Below, one piece after another: positions 61,801 through 64,000 of a stretch of DNA of 64,000 bases. The position numbers were made by a program, and so were the translations under genes. Position 1 is the stretch's first letter. Each line of letters starts with the position of its first letter. Origin of the DNA: Eledone cirrhosa (Eukaryota > Mollusca > Cephalopoda > Octopoda > Eledonidae); contig OZ024743.1 in the NCBI GenBank assembly GCA_964016885.1, positions 193,136,155-193,200,154 on the forward strand, read 5' to 3'. The notes under the pieces are model-generated. The model saw only the letters and a list, made by a program, of their open reading frames with translations. It was not told where the DNA came from and searched no databases.

Positions 61801-63609
61801 ATGCCTTTCAAAATACAATTTCTTAAAATAAATAAATATCTACCTTGTGTCGAATTTTCTCTCTCCTTTGGAAGAAGAATGGGACTTCTTCATATGGTTT
61901 GACCTGCTTCCATTCTGTTGCTTTAATATAAGCATCAGTCATATTTTCCAACAATCCTCGCTTAGTGTCAACTCCAGACACACTTGAAAACAAAAGTTCA
62001 TATTGACAGCATAAGTAATAATTTATTTTATATTTTTACGTAGATGGTCTGAAGCAAGCAGTAAATTTTGTTATTGAGTAAATATTTGAATTTCTGCAAT
62101 ATTTTTTTCATAAGATGCCAGAAATAAGGGCAATGCCAACAACTATTGCAGCCCCCACCCCCAGACATGTAGGTCAGTTGGTGTCAATAAGAAAAACAAG
62201 GGCAGCGATAAAATTCCAGAAGATGCAGTTCTAGAGAGGAAGGATCAGAGAGGGGGATACAGTAGAGTTAACAAGGAAAGGGAAGATGAGTTTGGTTAAA
62301 TAGTATATACAGGTAGCTAGTTGAGAGGAGTATAAATCATTGTAGTAGCAATAGAAGAAGCAGAGAAAAGAAACAGCGTGGCTGTCAGCTTGTAGCTGAA
62401 GCATGTTAGCGAGTAAACCTTTGTTAACCATGCAAATGACCTTCGTTGAGATTTGGTAGGGGATGCCTGTATGTTCAATAGCAACATCATCCCACAAAAT
62501 GTAAGCAATACTCCAGTGTGAAGGTTTAGATCTGTAACTCATTAAATCAGAATATGTTGCAGAAATTAATTAAGAGCATCAGATGTGACATTTTATTAAT
62601 CCTAGCTTCTGCTTTATAATTCTGAATTTAAATCCTCTTCTAGTCAACAAACAAAATACTAATAATTATACAAGGAGATAGCTTTTCTACCTTCATAAAG
62701 TACAAAATAAAAATGGAACATCAGAATTGCCTTTAATTCTGCATAAGGCAAGTGTTTTTTTGGTGGATTGGCAGTATCGGTAGAGGGTCGGACGCCATGC
62801 TTTCCAGCATAGTTACGTCCCTTTACGATCTGAGTTCAAATCCCACCGAGGTTAACTTTGCCTTTCATCCTTACGGGGTCGATAAAATAAAGTACCAGTA
62901 ATGAACTGAATAATTGCTGGCCTTGTGCCTAAAGTAGAAACAATTAATTACAAACAAATACAATTATTCTTTCTTATATAGAGTGTAAATTGAAGAAAAC
63001 TTGGCTAGTCCAACAAACAATAGAGAGGCACCCTTGCTGACTCAAAAAAACTTTAGTTGCATATTTAGATTTATTTGTTGTATTTTTTGTGCACATATGC
63101 AACAACAATGAACATTTCATTTTATACACAAATTTACTACATCTGAACTTAATTCTATGGTTAGTGAAAACAAGAAACAGTTGTTCAAAAGTGTCCAAGT
63201 TAACGCCTACAACATATACAATACAAAGCCTACAACTTAAAATCTACAACATACACAAACACATACTGTTTGATCCTTTTGATTGAAGAATACAAATTAT
63301 GCATACAGTCAAGTATTATTAAGTATAGCAAAATAAAAATATATACTGCATGCTTAGGATGCAGTTTTCTGTTGCTACGGGCATGATATTAACAAAAGAA
63401 ATTCATGTGTATATATATATATATAAAATGGAAAATATCTAGCTATTCAATAAACTTACCATGCAGGTGTTGTGGTTACGGTCAAAAAATGGAATGGCAG
63501 TCCTGTGTGATTTCGTATGACAAAAGGCACAAATGGAATACGTTTCTGTAGACCAAATTTTTTGGCAACTGTTTGAGATAATTTTGATGATGAATCCTTG
63601 CTGGAGTTT
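27646..63609 (-). CDS. VPS13D: VPS13D orthologue, internal part: 19 exons, both ends outside the window
   Basis: VPS13-family proteins are rod-shaped bridges that move lipids between organelles; VPS13D acts at ER contacts with mitochondria and peroxisomes and is needed for mitochondrial shape and clearance. Nineteen exons, read from high to low coordinates, have conserved AG/GT borders and compatible phases at every junction. Together they total 2725 bases: one leading phase base plus 908 codons with no stop. The order of blocks follows vertebrate VPS13D: the VAB (SHR-BD) region (exons 1-13), then FRIDN and YAWDEP blocks (13-15), then a beta-trefoil-like part with two QLW motifs (17-18), then RPGSG (19). 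VPS13A/C diverge in these blocks, so VPS13D is preferred. The N-terminal chorein and UBA parts would lie beyond 64,000. The final C-terminal exons were not recognised to the left. Introns are loaded with LINEs, SINEs and MITEs. No promoter or polyA site is in view. Confidence 0.95.
28094..28301 (+). mobile_element. TTAA-type MITE, family A, left end eroded
   Basis: The interior matches the intact copy at 46,704-46,924 (CGGCCAGAATTCTCTCACCT … AGAGTAATGTAAATGCTAAA). It ends at TTAA 28,302-28,305. Confidence 0.75.
28382..28664 (-). mobile_element. TTAA-type MITE, family B, minus strand
   Basis: The left end CCTTTTGATACCAAACC is the complement of the family B right end. The right end GGTAATCAAAGGG is followed by TTAA at 28,665-28,668. 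Confidence 0.65.
29329..29398 (-). CDS. VPS13D: VPS13D exon 18
   Basis: 70 bp, phase 0 in and phase 1 out; acceptor TTTTAG, donor GTCAGT. It encodes [18 protein letters not shown], matching the G.LTC..G..VQA block that follows the second QxW motif. It was located by phase and homology inside an otherwise empty intron. Confidence 0.9.
29804..29993 (+). mobile_element. MITE family A, left piece, split by a LINE
   Basis: It starts after TTAA at 29,800-29,803 with CCCATTAGCCTTTAAACTGG and follows family A up to the internal AATAGTATATATATATA, where LINE sequence begins. The missing right end is found at 33,834-33,866 on the far side of the LINE. Confidence 0.8.
29957..31765 (-). CDS. LINE ORF2: AP endonuclease plus truncated reverse transcriptase, CR1-like
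   Basis: 602 codons without a stop. The N-terminus reads [19 protein letters not shown] (catalytic E), [13 protein letters not shown] and LGDSDHAMF give the AP-endonuclease signature over roughly residues 1-200. A junction near residue 305 ([20 protein letters not shown]) seems to lack part of the usual linker. RT motifs follow: [45 protein letters not shown] and [12 protein letters not shown] (catalytic YADD). The protein breaks off after [11 protein letters not shown] and the rest is translated 3' repeat. The thumb and C-terminal region are missing, so it is not expected to be active. No ATG precedes the first motif closely; the true start may lie upstream in the same frame. Confidence 0.85.
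   Translation of the reverse strand: MLSLNARSLCNKIHLFDSYIKSINPDFITVTETWAHPLLCDGVFSMTGYNLFRKDHINRRGGGVMVYVESNLSAIPCADLNQSQQEVFFCDIRMTMSTLLLGVVYCPPNYHQDTQLCDILRAAARKTATYVFIAGDFNHPEIDWETFRWPPSANDFLELVLDSSLDLLFTTTPETVISVTAEEPLGDSDHAMFIANLSLMGSNKNHNHLQTAHFDWNKAHWNCYCTELQRPNWLEFYDSGDVNTVLQNILSSIWTACAASVPRKQKKHPKSAIWETAAVCLARKERRNAEREYKLHKSDINRKRRNRSSNHLKQVTKNASPGLDGVTYLLLKRGGYFLLHQLSRFFQFCLNNSATPEQWKTASVIPLFKKGDRTSPMNYRPVSLTSCIAKLMESCVRETLWNFWSSHSLIRPSQFGFIPNSSCCDQLIVIEFLEDITRITDGGSWVDVVYLDFAKAFNSVPHKRLMAKLSAMGVKDDLFNWLKSFILSRREVVTVLGQHSSPYEMSSGVPQGSVLGPLLFVAYIDDIDANLRNATVLKYADDIKLYLEIKRTDPEHYRSCLQSDLDTMQQWISDWQLNNFIIIISLLLFYIYIYYCIFVVKA
29994..33833 (-). mobile_element. CR1-like LINE with ORF1 and internally deleted ORF2, inserted in a MITE
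   Basis: In minus-strand order: a 5' UTR (33,833-33,078), ORF1, then ORF2 and a short 3' end made of CATTATTATTATTTC-like repeats. It sits inside a family A MITE, whose two parts flank it. The orientation matches VPS13D, and it lies in the intron between exons 17 and 18. ORF2 lacks the C-terminal part of the RT, joining directly to the 3' repeats. A separate C-terminal piece of the same type, ending in similar repeats, lies at 57,775-58,597. Confidence 0.85.
31822..33077 (-). CDS. LINE ORF1 protein, CR1-like, broken by one frameshift
   Basis: This codes for an RNA-binding ORF1 protein of the LINE. The first frame (33,077 to 32,424, 217 codons) starts [11 protein letters not shown] and carries a PHD-like zinc finger: [13 protein letters not shown], then [35 protein letters not shown] and a final FQCLDC. 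A Q-rich stretch follows with about three repeats of the [14 protein letters not shown] type. The frame is lost in the Q-rich part, about 32,505-32,580. The second frame (32,505 to 31,822, 227 codons) has a coiled-coil-like [20 protein letters not shown] and an RRM-like region with [12 protein letters not shown] and [11 protein letters not shown], as in L1/CR1-type ORF1. The frameshift makes a full product unlikely. Confidence 0.75.
33834..33866 (+). mobile_element. MITE family A, right piece beyond the LINE
   Basis: ATATATAGAATAATGTAAAT followed by GCTATGTG is the last ~30 bp of family A. It completes the left piece at 29,804-29,993. Confidence 0.7.
33931..34152 (-). CDS. VPS13D: VPS13D exon 17 (beta-trefoil part)
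   Basis: 222 bp, 74 codons, phase 0 at both ends; acceptor GACAG, donor GTAAGT. It contains [15 protein letters not shown] and [16 protein letters not shown]. Two Q-x-W motifs, as in ricin-type beta-trefoil repeats, fit the lectin-like segment known in VPS13D. A LINE of about 3.8 kb sits just downstream in the following intron. Confidence 0.97.
34353..34449 (-). CDS. VPS13D: VPS13D exon 16
   Basis: 97 bp, phase 2 in and phase 0 out; acceptor TTTCCAG, donor GTTAGT (weaker than consensus). It contains [19 protein letters not shown], matching the ELVLDV....V.L..K block. Confidence 0.93.
34977..35690 (+). repeat. LINE 3' fragment with a triplicated 112-bp tail unit
   Basis: 34,980-35,070 is the end of the RTE-like ORF2 (CACACACTTACACCTCTCCA … ACCTTTGGCGGTACTCAGTA, then CGCCTTACCTAA). 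The 3' UTR holds a unit starting CACGCTGTAATGTGG at 35,239, 35,351 and 35,463, a spacing of exactly 112 each time. The tail ends in GAT repeats (35,662-35,688). Two shadow ORFs of 73 and 93 codons arise from the repeat and are not genes. Confidence 0.9.
35903..36059 (-). CDS. VPS13D: VPS13D exon 15
   Basis: 157 bp, phase 1 in and phase 2 out; acceptor TTCTTAG, donor GTAAGT. It contains [18 protein letters not shown] and [15 protein letters not shown], matching the YAWDEP and YENF blocks of the family. Confidence 0.97.
36190..36431 (-). mobile_element. TTAA-type MITE, family B
   Basis: It starts CCCTTTTGATATCAACCC and ends GTATGGTAATGAAAGGG, followed by TTAA at 36,432-36,435. It lies in the intron between exons 14 and 15. 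Confidence 0.65.
36576..36648 (-). CDS. VPS13D: VPS13D exon 14
   Basis: 73 bp, phase 0 in and phase 1 out; acceptor TAACAG, donor GTAAGT. It encodes [19 protein letters not shown], then KPMTS. It joins exon 15 to recreate the MTSL.YAWDEP block. Confidence 0.9.
36993..37215 (+). repeat. Two partial tRNA-like SINE heads in tandem
   Basis: 36,993-37,060 resembles a tRNA head (AGCTAGCTCAGTTGGTAGAA, Lys-like). 37,060-37,200 resembles another (TGGCTCTGCAACTATGTGGT, CCAGTTCAATTCTATTGCAC). Neither has an intact acceptor stem, so they are SINE parts and not tRNA genes. Confidence 0.6.
37370..37560. repeat. Two-copy imperfect tandem, about 98-bp period
   Basis: ACAAGTCTCAGTGGCCATGA near 37,407 recurs as ACAAATCTCAGAGGCCATGA near 37,505, with weaker half-unit similarity. 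The 88-codon ORF across it has no domain. Confidence 0.5.
37750..38035 (+). repeat. SINE-like repeat ending in (GATG)n
   Basis: Shares CTCTAGTGCTAGTGCCA, GATAAAATGCAC and CCCCTGGC…GAGGTCAG blocks with 55,765-56,085. Both copies end in ATGATGATGATG. Confidence 0.6.
38164..38287 (-). CDS. VPS13D: VPS13D exon 13
   Basis: 124 bp, phase 2 in and phase 0 out; acceptor TTGTAG, donor GTAAGT. It contains [10 protein letters not shown] and [10 protein letters not shown], the P-P-F-x-I-D-N block near the end of the VAB region. Confidence 0.95.
38370..38720 (+). repeat. LINE/SINE tail with four or more 47-bp-like units
   Basis: Successive degenerate units of the GTAAAGTGGTAGTGCTAGTG … AAAAAGCACCCAGT type, then AGAGCATCCAACTTC and a terminal TGGTGAGGATGAT. 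It begins 83 bp upstream (in gene orientation) of the exon 13 acceptor. Confidence 0.6.
39268..39450 (+). mobile_element. Type B SINE
   Basis: Head near 39,270 (GGATTTGCAGTATCGATAGG, TCGGACGCCATGCTTTGACG), B-box-like GAGTTCAAATCCCGC, then GGGGTCGATAAAATAAAGTA and GTGCCAAAAGTAGAAACAAT. It is tRNA-derived in layout. Other copies lie at 44.7, 47.0, 57.3 and 62.8 kb. Confidence 0.85.
40195..40380 (+). repeat. LINE/SINE tail fragment
   Basis: CTTGTAAAGTGGTTGGCATT, AAGGGCATTCAGC and the terminal GACATAAAATATATAAAATG with GATG repeats identify a tail without a head. TA repeats lie on both sides (40,160-40,192; 40,416-40,438). Confidence 0.65.
40384..40440. repeat. (TG)n/(TA)n microsatellite
   Basis: About 16 TG units followed by about 12 TA units. 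Confidence 0.9.
40444..40957 (-). mobile_element. mariner-like deletion derivative with paired terminal inverted repeats
   Basis: The left end, 40,444-40,478 (AGAGTACTTCAAAGATATTG, TGGAAAAGG), and the right end, 40,917-40,953 (TATGTACTTTTTCCACAAAC, TTTTTGAAG), are inverted copies. Inside, 40,825-40,628 on the minus strand encodes a 65-codon helix-turn-helix start of a mariner-type transposase ([40 protein letters not shown]). The catalytic DDD region is absent, so at about 515 bp it is an internally deleted, non-autonomous element. Confidence 0.8.
41123..41304 (-). CDS. VPS13D: VPS13D exon 12
   Basis: 182 bp, phase 0 in and phase 2 out; acceptor TTTCCAG, donor GTAAGC. It contains [19 protein letters not shown] and [18 protein letters not shown], matching the FHWPR..D.LLCV and WSGGF blocks. 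Confidence 0.97.
41990..42134 (-). CDS. VPS13D: VPS13D exon 11
   Basis: 145 bp, phase 2 in and phase 0 out; acceptor AATCAG, donor GTAAGT. It contains GMEVKRG and [17 protein letters not shown], the family block FAPRY..DN.S..KL. Confidence 0.97.
42855..42935 (-). CDS. VPS13D: VPS13D exon 10
   Basis: 81 bp, phase 2 at both ends; acceptor TTCCAG, donor GTAAGA. The split codon at its start makes W followed by C, then [16 protein letters not shown], matching the WC.GF.LD.G block of VPS13D. Confidence 0.9.
42960..43460 (-). pseudogene. LINE RT relic of another subfamily, with a small opposed LINE scrap
   Basis: Minus-strand reading with stops: [35 protein letters not shown] and DEQSGFYP correspond to the …W..G..P…LPGK.Y…L.KR.R.I.E…Q.GFR part of an APE-type RT. 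Bases 42,964-43,012 are instead a plus-strand scrap of the window's main LINE (ARVRTG-KFREP), directly abutting it. Confidence 0.6.
43733..43769. repeat. 37-bp palindrome
   Basis: Arms CTAGCAGAAAACCACCC (43,733-43,749) and GGGCGGTTTTCTGCTAG (43,753-43,769) pair with one mismatch and a 3-nt centre. Confidence 0.85.
44287..44613. repeat. Compound (TA)n with palindromic ACACACAGAAAT islands
   Basis: Long TA runs alternate with islands of TTACACACACAGAAATGTAT and their reverse complements, giving at least five nested inverted copies. All long ORFs here are repeat translations. Confidence 0.95.
44738..44930 (-). mobile_element. Type B SINE
   Basis: It reads in reverse: ATTGTTTCTACTTTTGGCAC, GGTACTTTATTTTATCGACG and GCCAATCCACCGCCCTAAT. 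It is near full length and inverted relative to the copy at 39,268. Confidence 0.85.
45627..45683 (-). CDS. VPS13D: VPS13D exon 9 (57-bp microexon)
   Basis: 57 bp, phase 2 at both ends; acceptor TCTCAG, donor GTAAGA. It encodes [18 protein letters not shown] and keeps the frame between exons 8 and 10. The start aligns with the C-T-M-R block of VPS13D. Confidence 0.9.
45830..46145 (+). mobile_element. TTAA-bounded MITE, composite of families C and B
   Basis: It starts TTAACTCTTAACATCCTGTA (family C left end), then shifts into the family B interior (AATCAAGAATTTGGAGGGAT) and ends GGTTGGTATCAAAAGAG with TTAA at 46,142-46,145. Confidence 0.65.
46297..46418 (-). repeat. Pyrimidine tract (T6-9C)n next to the exon 8 donor
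   Basis: Plus strand A-rich with regular single G's, i.e. (AAAAAAG)n. In the pre-mRNA it is a U/C tract of about 120 nt that begins about 7 nt after exon 8. Confidence 0.95.
46426..46592 (-). CDS. VPS13D: VPS13D exon 8
   Basis: 167 bp, phase 0 in and phase 2 out; acceptor TTGGCAG, donor GTATGT. It contains [17 protein letters not shown], followed by AAGQ and [13 protein letters not shown]. This combination separates VPS13D from VPS13A/C. A pyrimidine tract of about 120 nt starts a few bases past the donor. Confidence 0.98.
46704..46924 (+). mobile_element. Intact TTAA-bounded MITE, family A
   Basis: TTAA at 46,700-46,703 and 46,925-46,928 flank CCCTTTAGCATTTAAAC … GTAAATTCTAAAGGG. The ends are inverted repeats of about 15-17 bp starting CCC, as in piggyBac-type elements. 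It lies between exons 8 and 7. Confidence 0.85.
46995..47142 (+). repeat. Type B SINE, 3' half
   Basis: GGAAAACTTTGCCTTTCATC, AGGGTTGATAAAATAAAGCA and GCTGGCCTCGTGCCCAAATT are the type B 3' half. It ends 39 bp before the left edge of exon 7. Confidence 0.75.
47182..47361 (-). CDS. VPS13D: VPS13D exon 7
   Basis: 180 bp, 60 codons, phase 0 at both ends; acceptor ATTCAG, donor GTGAGA. It contains [14 protein letters not shown], the family block C.EL.IPPGT.NY. Exons 6 and 7 together are bracketed by an inverted MITE pair (see findings). Confidence 0.97.
47500..47710 (-). CDS. VPS13D: VPS13D exon 6
   Basis: 211 bp, phase 2 in and phase 0 out; acceptor AACCAG, donor GTAGAA. It contains [18 protein letters not shown], a hallmark of VPS13 VAB domains (PGHT..L.P...CNLLP). 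It is 138 nt from exon 7. Confidence 0.97.
47877..48062 (-). mobile_element. TTAA-bounded MITE, family A, inverted
   Basis: TTAA at 47,873-47,876 and 48,063-48,066. The interior is the reverse complement of the 46,704-46,924 copy over most of its length (CTCTATATATACTATTATAT … GAATTCTGGCCAGATACGGC). Confidence 0.85.
48067..48570. other. Intron spacer, no gene seen
   Basis: Intron between exons 6 and 5. ORFs of 61-79 codons at 48,314-48,541 have no domain. Confidence 0.5.
48577..48745. repeat. TA-bracketed foldback element, copy 2
   Basis: (TA)n at 48,577-48,592 and 48,710-48,745. It shares TGTGGTAA…AACCAG and GATACTTAGAGTAGTAGAGT, GGGTAATAGGAA with copy 1. The stem AAAAGATTCAGGAC (48,654-48,667) pairs with GTCCTGAATCTTTT (48,695-48,708) and has a different outer sequence from copy 1. 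Confidence 0.8.
48893..49230 (-). mobile_element. Full tRNA-derived SINE, 27 nt from the exon 5 donor
   Basis: On the minus strand it begins with the tRNA-like head (ATGGCTTAGTGGTTAGAGCA, GGTTGTGAGTTCAACTC). It ends CCCACCCTTGCAAGCAGGGA, then GCGGACGTAAAATG with short GAT repeats. It has one fewer body unit than the copy at 5310 but is otherwise very close, so both are young. Confidence 0.9.
49259..49475 (-). CDS. VPS13D: VPS13D exon 5
   Basis: 217 bp, phase 1 in and phase 2 out; acceptor ATTCAG, donor GTAATT. It contains [19 protein letters not shown] and ends [11 protein letters not shown], continuing the VAB region. A complete 1076-codon LINE ORF2 lies in the preceding intron. A sense-strand SINE starts 27 nt after the donor GT position. 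Confidence 0.9.
49871..53590 (-). mobile_element. Near full-length RTE-like LINE with uninterrupted ORF2
   Basis: In minus-strand order: a short GC-richer 5' part (about 53,590-53,482), a 1076-codon ORF (53,481-50,251), then a 3' tail carrying AAGGGCATCCAACTGTAGAA, GGAACACGGATGTTAAACGT and a short GAT run at 49,871. It is in the VPS13D intron between exons 4 and 5, in the same orientation as the gene. GC content rises sharply inside it compared with the AT-rich introns. Confidence 0.92.
50251..53481 (-). CDS. LINE ORF2: AP endonuclease, reverse transcriptase, PHD-like finger; intact frame
   Basis: 1076 codons from ATG to stop. The AP endonuclease, roughly residues 65-300, shows [44 protein letters not shown] and SQHRLI. 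RT, roughly 540-800, shows [49 protein letters not shown] and [13 protein letters not shown] (YADD at 759-762). After the RT comes a zinc-finger-like block at about 816-859: C-P-K-C, W-V-H-K-R-C and F-T-C-G-R-C; its second Cys is replaced (WPCAEYRKG, where a sister copy has WPCSVCRKG). The C-terminus has [29 protein letters not shown] and [17 protein letters not shown], found in many RTE-like proteins. It would nick and reverse transcribe its own RNA in the nucleus. All catalytic motifs are present, so recent activity is plausible; it is not a host gene. Confidence 0.93.
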   Translation of the reverse strand: MEGLRSSGELKREKSGRSATMPKLKTNTPRGRECEHASLFRPRMANITPSPPAPHLSHPPNAIQNFRFGTLNVGTLKGRSNEVVEMLERKEVDVCCIQETRWRGGSARFIVGRKRCYKLFWVGNDNGLGGVGIMVAEKWADKIIDVNRVNDRIIKIRLVLNRTTVTVISAYAPQSGLPSTIKDRFYETLMLTTSQITDSDYIIIAGDLNGHVGQHCDGYNEIHGGYGFGTRNEEGSRILEFCDANNLTICNTNFKKRDNHLITYRSGEHTSQVDYILTRRCDKVTVVNTKSLPHEECTSQHRLIISDLIVKTRRTRQQKRTIVRRKIWKLKDPTAKNKFQSILLDAFNSKEEQLETYTVEEQWEFLKANLLMAADEVCGWSRPVGRRRVTWWWNSKVEGSIKAKKQAWKVWRDGGSREDYQVARREARRQVYFARREAEERKFKHVLQREDQKREVFRIARQCVKENSDIVGEKCVLNDDGILAITDADKKVAWKCHYERLLNEENKWEKDSLPHIDPIEGPAVLVEGSIISKAIKDMKTGKAAGPSEIVAEMLKASGTVGHTMVTRIVNQVIQNGVVPKDWRSSIIVNCYKGKGDALDRSNYRGIKLIDQVMKVTEKVIAQLIRERIDLDEMQFGFVSGKSTTDALFIVQQLQEKYLAKSKPLYLAFVDLEKAFDRVPRSIIWWALRKLGVDEWLVRAIQTMYKETVSKVRINNEYSEEFSVKVGVHQGSVLSPLLFIIALQAITVEFKTGCPWELLYADDLTLIAESMAELEKKFQTWKHGLESKGLKINLAKTKVLVCEKENKAAVPSGKWPCAEYRKGVGRNSILCPKCKVWVHKRCSGITGKLTKNIDFTCGRCSGAISSSKCPQNTSSFNCAEGSIEIVDSFRYLGDKISSGGGCSESTVARVRTGWKKFRELIPLLAAKGFSLKMKGRLYDACIRTAMLHGSETWALCAEDIRRLERNEACMIRWMCNSNIRERQSINELKKKLEIRGIRCCLLGRRLRWYGHMMRMKDNSCITKCRAIKIDGSHGIGRPRKTWDELINSDLTHLHLTKTMSLDRDLWRYSVIEKTRLT
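53585..53820. repeat. 237-bp dispersed direct repeat, copy 1
   Basis: It starts TTGTTAGCGAGAAGGATAGG at the LINE's 5' edge and ends TTAGGCGGAAGTTGGA. It is almost identical to 54,096-54,332. Confidence 0.9.
54096..54332. repeat. 237-bp dispersed direct repeat, copy 2
   Basis: Same sequence as copy 1, with only a handful of substitutions and no coding sense. Between the copies is a smaller near-duplication (about 54,001-54,075, AAGAGTTTGAA…CAAATATATTTAAAATATT). Confidence 0.9.
54940..55090 (-). CDS. VPS13D: VPS13D exon 4
   Basis: 151 bp, phase 0 in and phase 1 out; acceptor TTTTAG, donor GTAAGA. It contains [16 protein letters not shown], matching the family block EGSARK-TVRSAL. The intron before it (55.1-60.0 kb) holds a CR1-like fragment and SINEs. 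Confidence 0.95.
55313..55526 (-). mobile_element. TTAA-type MITE, family A, one end eroded
   Basis: TTAA at 55,309-55,312, then CCCTTTAGTATTTACATTAC … GGCTGGATATGGCCAGTTTA. The far end has lost AAAGGG. It lies just upstream of exon 4. A family C scrap continues at 55,541-55,670. Confidence 0.75.
55765..56085 (+). repeat. SINE-like repeat ending in (GATG)n
   Basis: Longer relative of 37,750-38,035, with CTCTAGTGCTAGTGCCACGA, AGGCCCCTGGCCCACCTGAG, AGGTCAGTAG and a terminal ATGATGATGATG. Confidence 0.6.
56735..56860 (-). repeat. tRNA-derived SINE head fragment
   Basis: On the minus strand: GCATGACTGAGTGGTAAGAG (A-box), GGTTGTGAGTTCAATTCTCA (B-box), GGGTGATGCGTTATG. This is the head of the 5310-type SINE without its body and tail. 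Confidence 0.7.
57026..57117. repeat. 92-bp direct repeat, copy 1
   Basis: Matches 58,700-58,791 with one visible mismatch. It contains the palindrome TAACATTAAAC … GTTTAATGTTA. Confidence 0.95.
57312..57500 (-). mobile_element. Type B SINE
   Basis: Near full-length reverse copy (ATTGTTTCTACTTTTTGGCA, GTACTTTATTTTATCGACCC, AATCCACCAATG), close to the consensus formed by the other copies. Confidence 0.85.
57775..58597 (+). pseudogene. CR1-like LINE 3' fragment: RT C-terminus and duplicated 3' end
   Basis: The frame, open from about 57,775 to a stop at 58,314-58,316, reads [79 protein letters not shown] and [13 protein letters not shown]. This is the C-terminal domain that follows the RT in CR1/jockey-like LINEs, and it is the part missing from the copy at 30.0-33.8 kb. 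It is 5'-truncated but without internal stops. After the stop, a unit of about 117 bp occurs twice (58,350-58,467 and 58,481-58,597), each ending in an ATTTCATTATT run. Confidence 0.88.
58700..58791. repeat. 92-bp direct repeat, copy 2
   Basis: Second copy of 57,026-57,117. The two flank the SINE and the CR1-like fragment. Confidence 0.95.
58800..59970. other. Intron spacer, LINE/SINE tail scrap only
   Basis: Intron between exons 4 and 3. AAGTGGCTGGTGGTGAGAAG and GGGTATCCAGC at 59,470-59,500 are a tail scrap. Nothing else was seen. Confidence 0.5.
59974..60108 (-). CDS. VPS13D: VPS13D exon 3
   Basis: 135 bp, 45 codons, phase 0 at both ends; acceptor TTTTTCAG, donor GTATCT. It contains [18 protein letters not shown], one of the best conserved VPS13D blocks. 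An antisense 139-codon frame runs across it on the plus strand and is a shadow. Confidence 0.95.
60109..61843. other. Intron between exons 3 and 2, no gene seen
   Basis: AT-rich. A short type B SINE scrap lies near 60,440-60,520 (TTTTTGCCTTTCATCTTTTC). No ORF with domain character was found. Confidence 0.5.
61844..61982 (-). CDS. VPS13D: VPS13D exon 2
   Basis: 139 bp, phase 2 in and phase 0 out; donor GTAGAT, acceptor TTTTCAAG. It encodes a segment ending [16 protein letters not shown], matching the VPS13D stretch just before the HELK/VDGW block. Confidence 0.92.
62761..62944 (+). mobile_element. Type B SINE, best copy
   Basis: The head GGTGGATTGGCAGTATCGGT, AGAGGGTCGGACGCC is followed by a B-box-like GAGTTCAAATCCCACC, the body TCCTTACGGGGTCGATAAAA and a 3' end GCCTTGTGCCTAAAGTAGAA. 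It lies in the intron between exons 2 and 1. Confidence 0.88.
63460..63609 (-). CDS. VPS13D: VPS13D exon 1 of those visible
   Basis: 150 bp, entering in phase 2 and leaving in phase 2. The acceptor is TTGCAG and the donor GTAAG. The translation contains [15 protein letters not shown], the N-R-N-x-T-G-L-P type block that starts VAB repeats in VPS13 proteins. No further exon was seen between 63,610 and 64,000. Confidence 0.9.
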
Positions 63610-63902
63610 CTGCAATGAGACCATGTGTGAGAAAATTCTATAAATGGTGCATTTCACTGAAAATTCAATTACTAATAAATAAGTGGTGCACACAAAGGAG
63701 TGAGGCCTAATGGTTAAGGTGTTGAACTCATGATTATAATCAGCTCACATCTATGTGGGTTTAGCTGGCTTCCTACTTCATTGGGAGTTTCTTGGGTGTT
63801 TTAACCTTTTCCATATATATAACTACCTATATCATTAGTTTTATTCCTGGAGAAAAATGTTTAATTTCATGTTGCTTTTCATGATGGGGCCCTTCTCATG
63901 AA

Positions 63903-64000
63903 CCATTTCATTACCACATTCCTAATGAAAGATACTACATATAATTTTCAAATCCTTTTGAAAATAATAAAAAAATTCAAAGAGATTTTGTAATATAACT
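63903..64000 (+). mobile_element. MITE family B, cut by the window end
   Basis: It starts CCATTTCATTACCACATTCC and continues through AAATTCAAAGAGATTTTGTA as in the other family B copies. Confidence 0.6.

Overview
This window is animal nuclear DNA, and its repeats point to a cephalopod, most likely an octopus. It is AT-rich and full of microsatellites. It carries tRNA-derived SINEs and an APE-type LINE, both with 3' tails ending in (GAT)n, of the kind typical of octopus and squid. The only host gene I can support is split into short exons with multi-kilobase introns.

The host gene lies on the minus strand and covers roughly 27.6-63.6 kb. I can join 19 consecutive exons with matching splice phases and conserved splice sites into one open reading frame of 908 codons plus one leading base. 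The translation follows the C-terminal half of VPS13D, a bridge-like lipid-transfer protein, from the VAB (SHR-BD) region into the beta-trefoil (QxW) segment. Neither end of the gene is in the window. The N-terminal half lies beyond 64,000, and the last exons (C-terminal lipid-binding and PH-like parts) were not found between 1 and 27,645.

Region by region: 1-685 is the 3' end of a Penelope-like retroelement with a GIY-YIG endonuclease. 2.4-5.7 kb holds two decayed LINE 3' ends and a full tRNA-derived SINE. 6.1-7.1 kb is a dead piggyBac transposase. 8-16 kb is SINE debris, TTAA-bounded MITEs and foldback hairpins. 17,337-20,764 is a strikingly regular minisatellite of 73 units of exactly 47 bp. 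21.1-25.3 kb holds two 5'-truncated LINEs in opposite orientations. 26.4-27.1 kb is a mariner remnant. From 27.6 kb on, the VPS13D introns hold a CR1-like LINE nested inside a MITE (30.0-33.8 kb), a LINE 3' fragment with a triplicated 112-bp unit (35 kb), a paired-TIR mariner derivative (40.4-41.0 kb), a LINE with an uninterrupted 1076-codon ORF2 (49.9-53.6 kb) and a CR1-like RT C-terminal fragment (57.8-58.6 kb).

The most interesting signals are these: a LINE whose stop codon lies inside the 3' tail that a window SINE family also uses; the indel-free 73 x 47-bp array; an inverted MITE pair bracketing VPS13D exons 6 and 7; a 120-nt U/C tract starting a few bases after the exon 8 donor; and a PHD-like zinc finger inside LINE ORF2. 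No prokaryotic system, CRISPR array, rRNA or free-standing tRNA gene was found. Everything here comes from reading the sequence; family assignments rest on recalled family motifs, not on a search.
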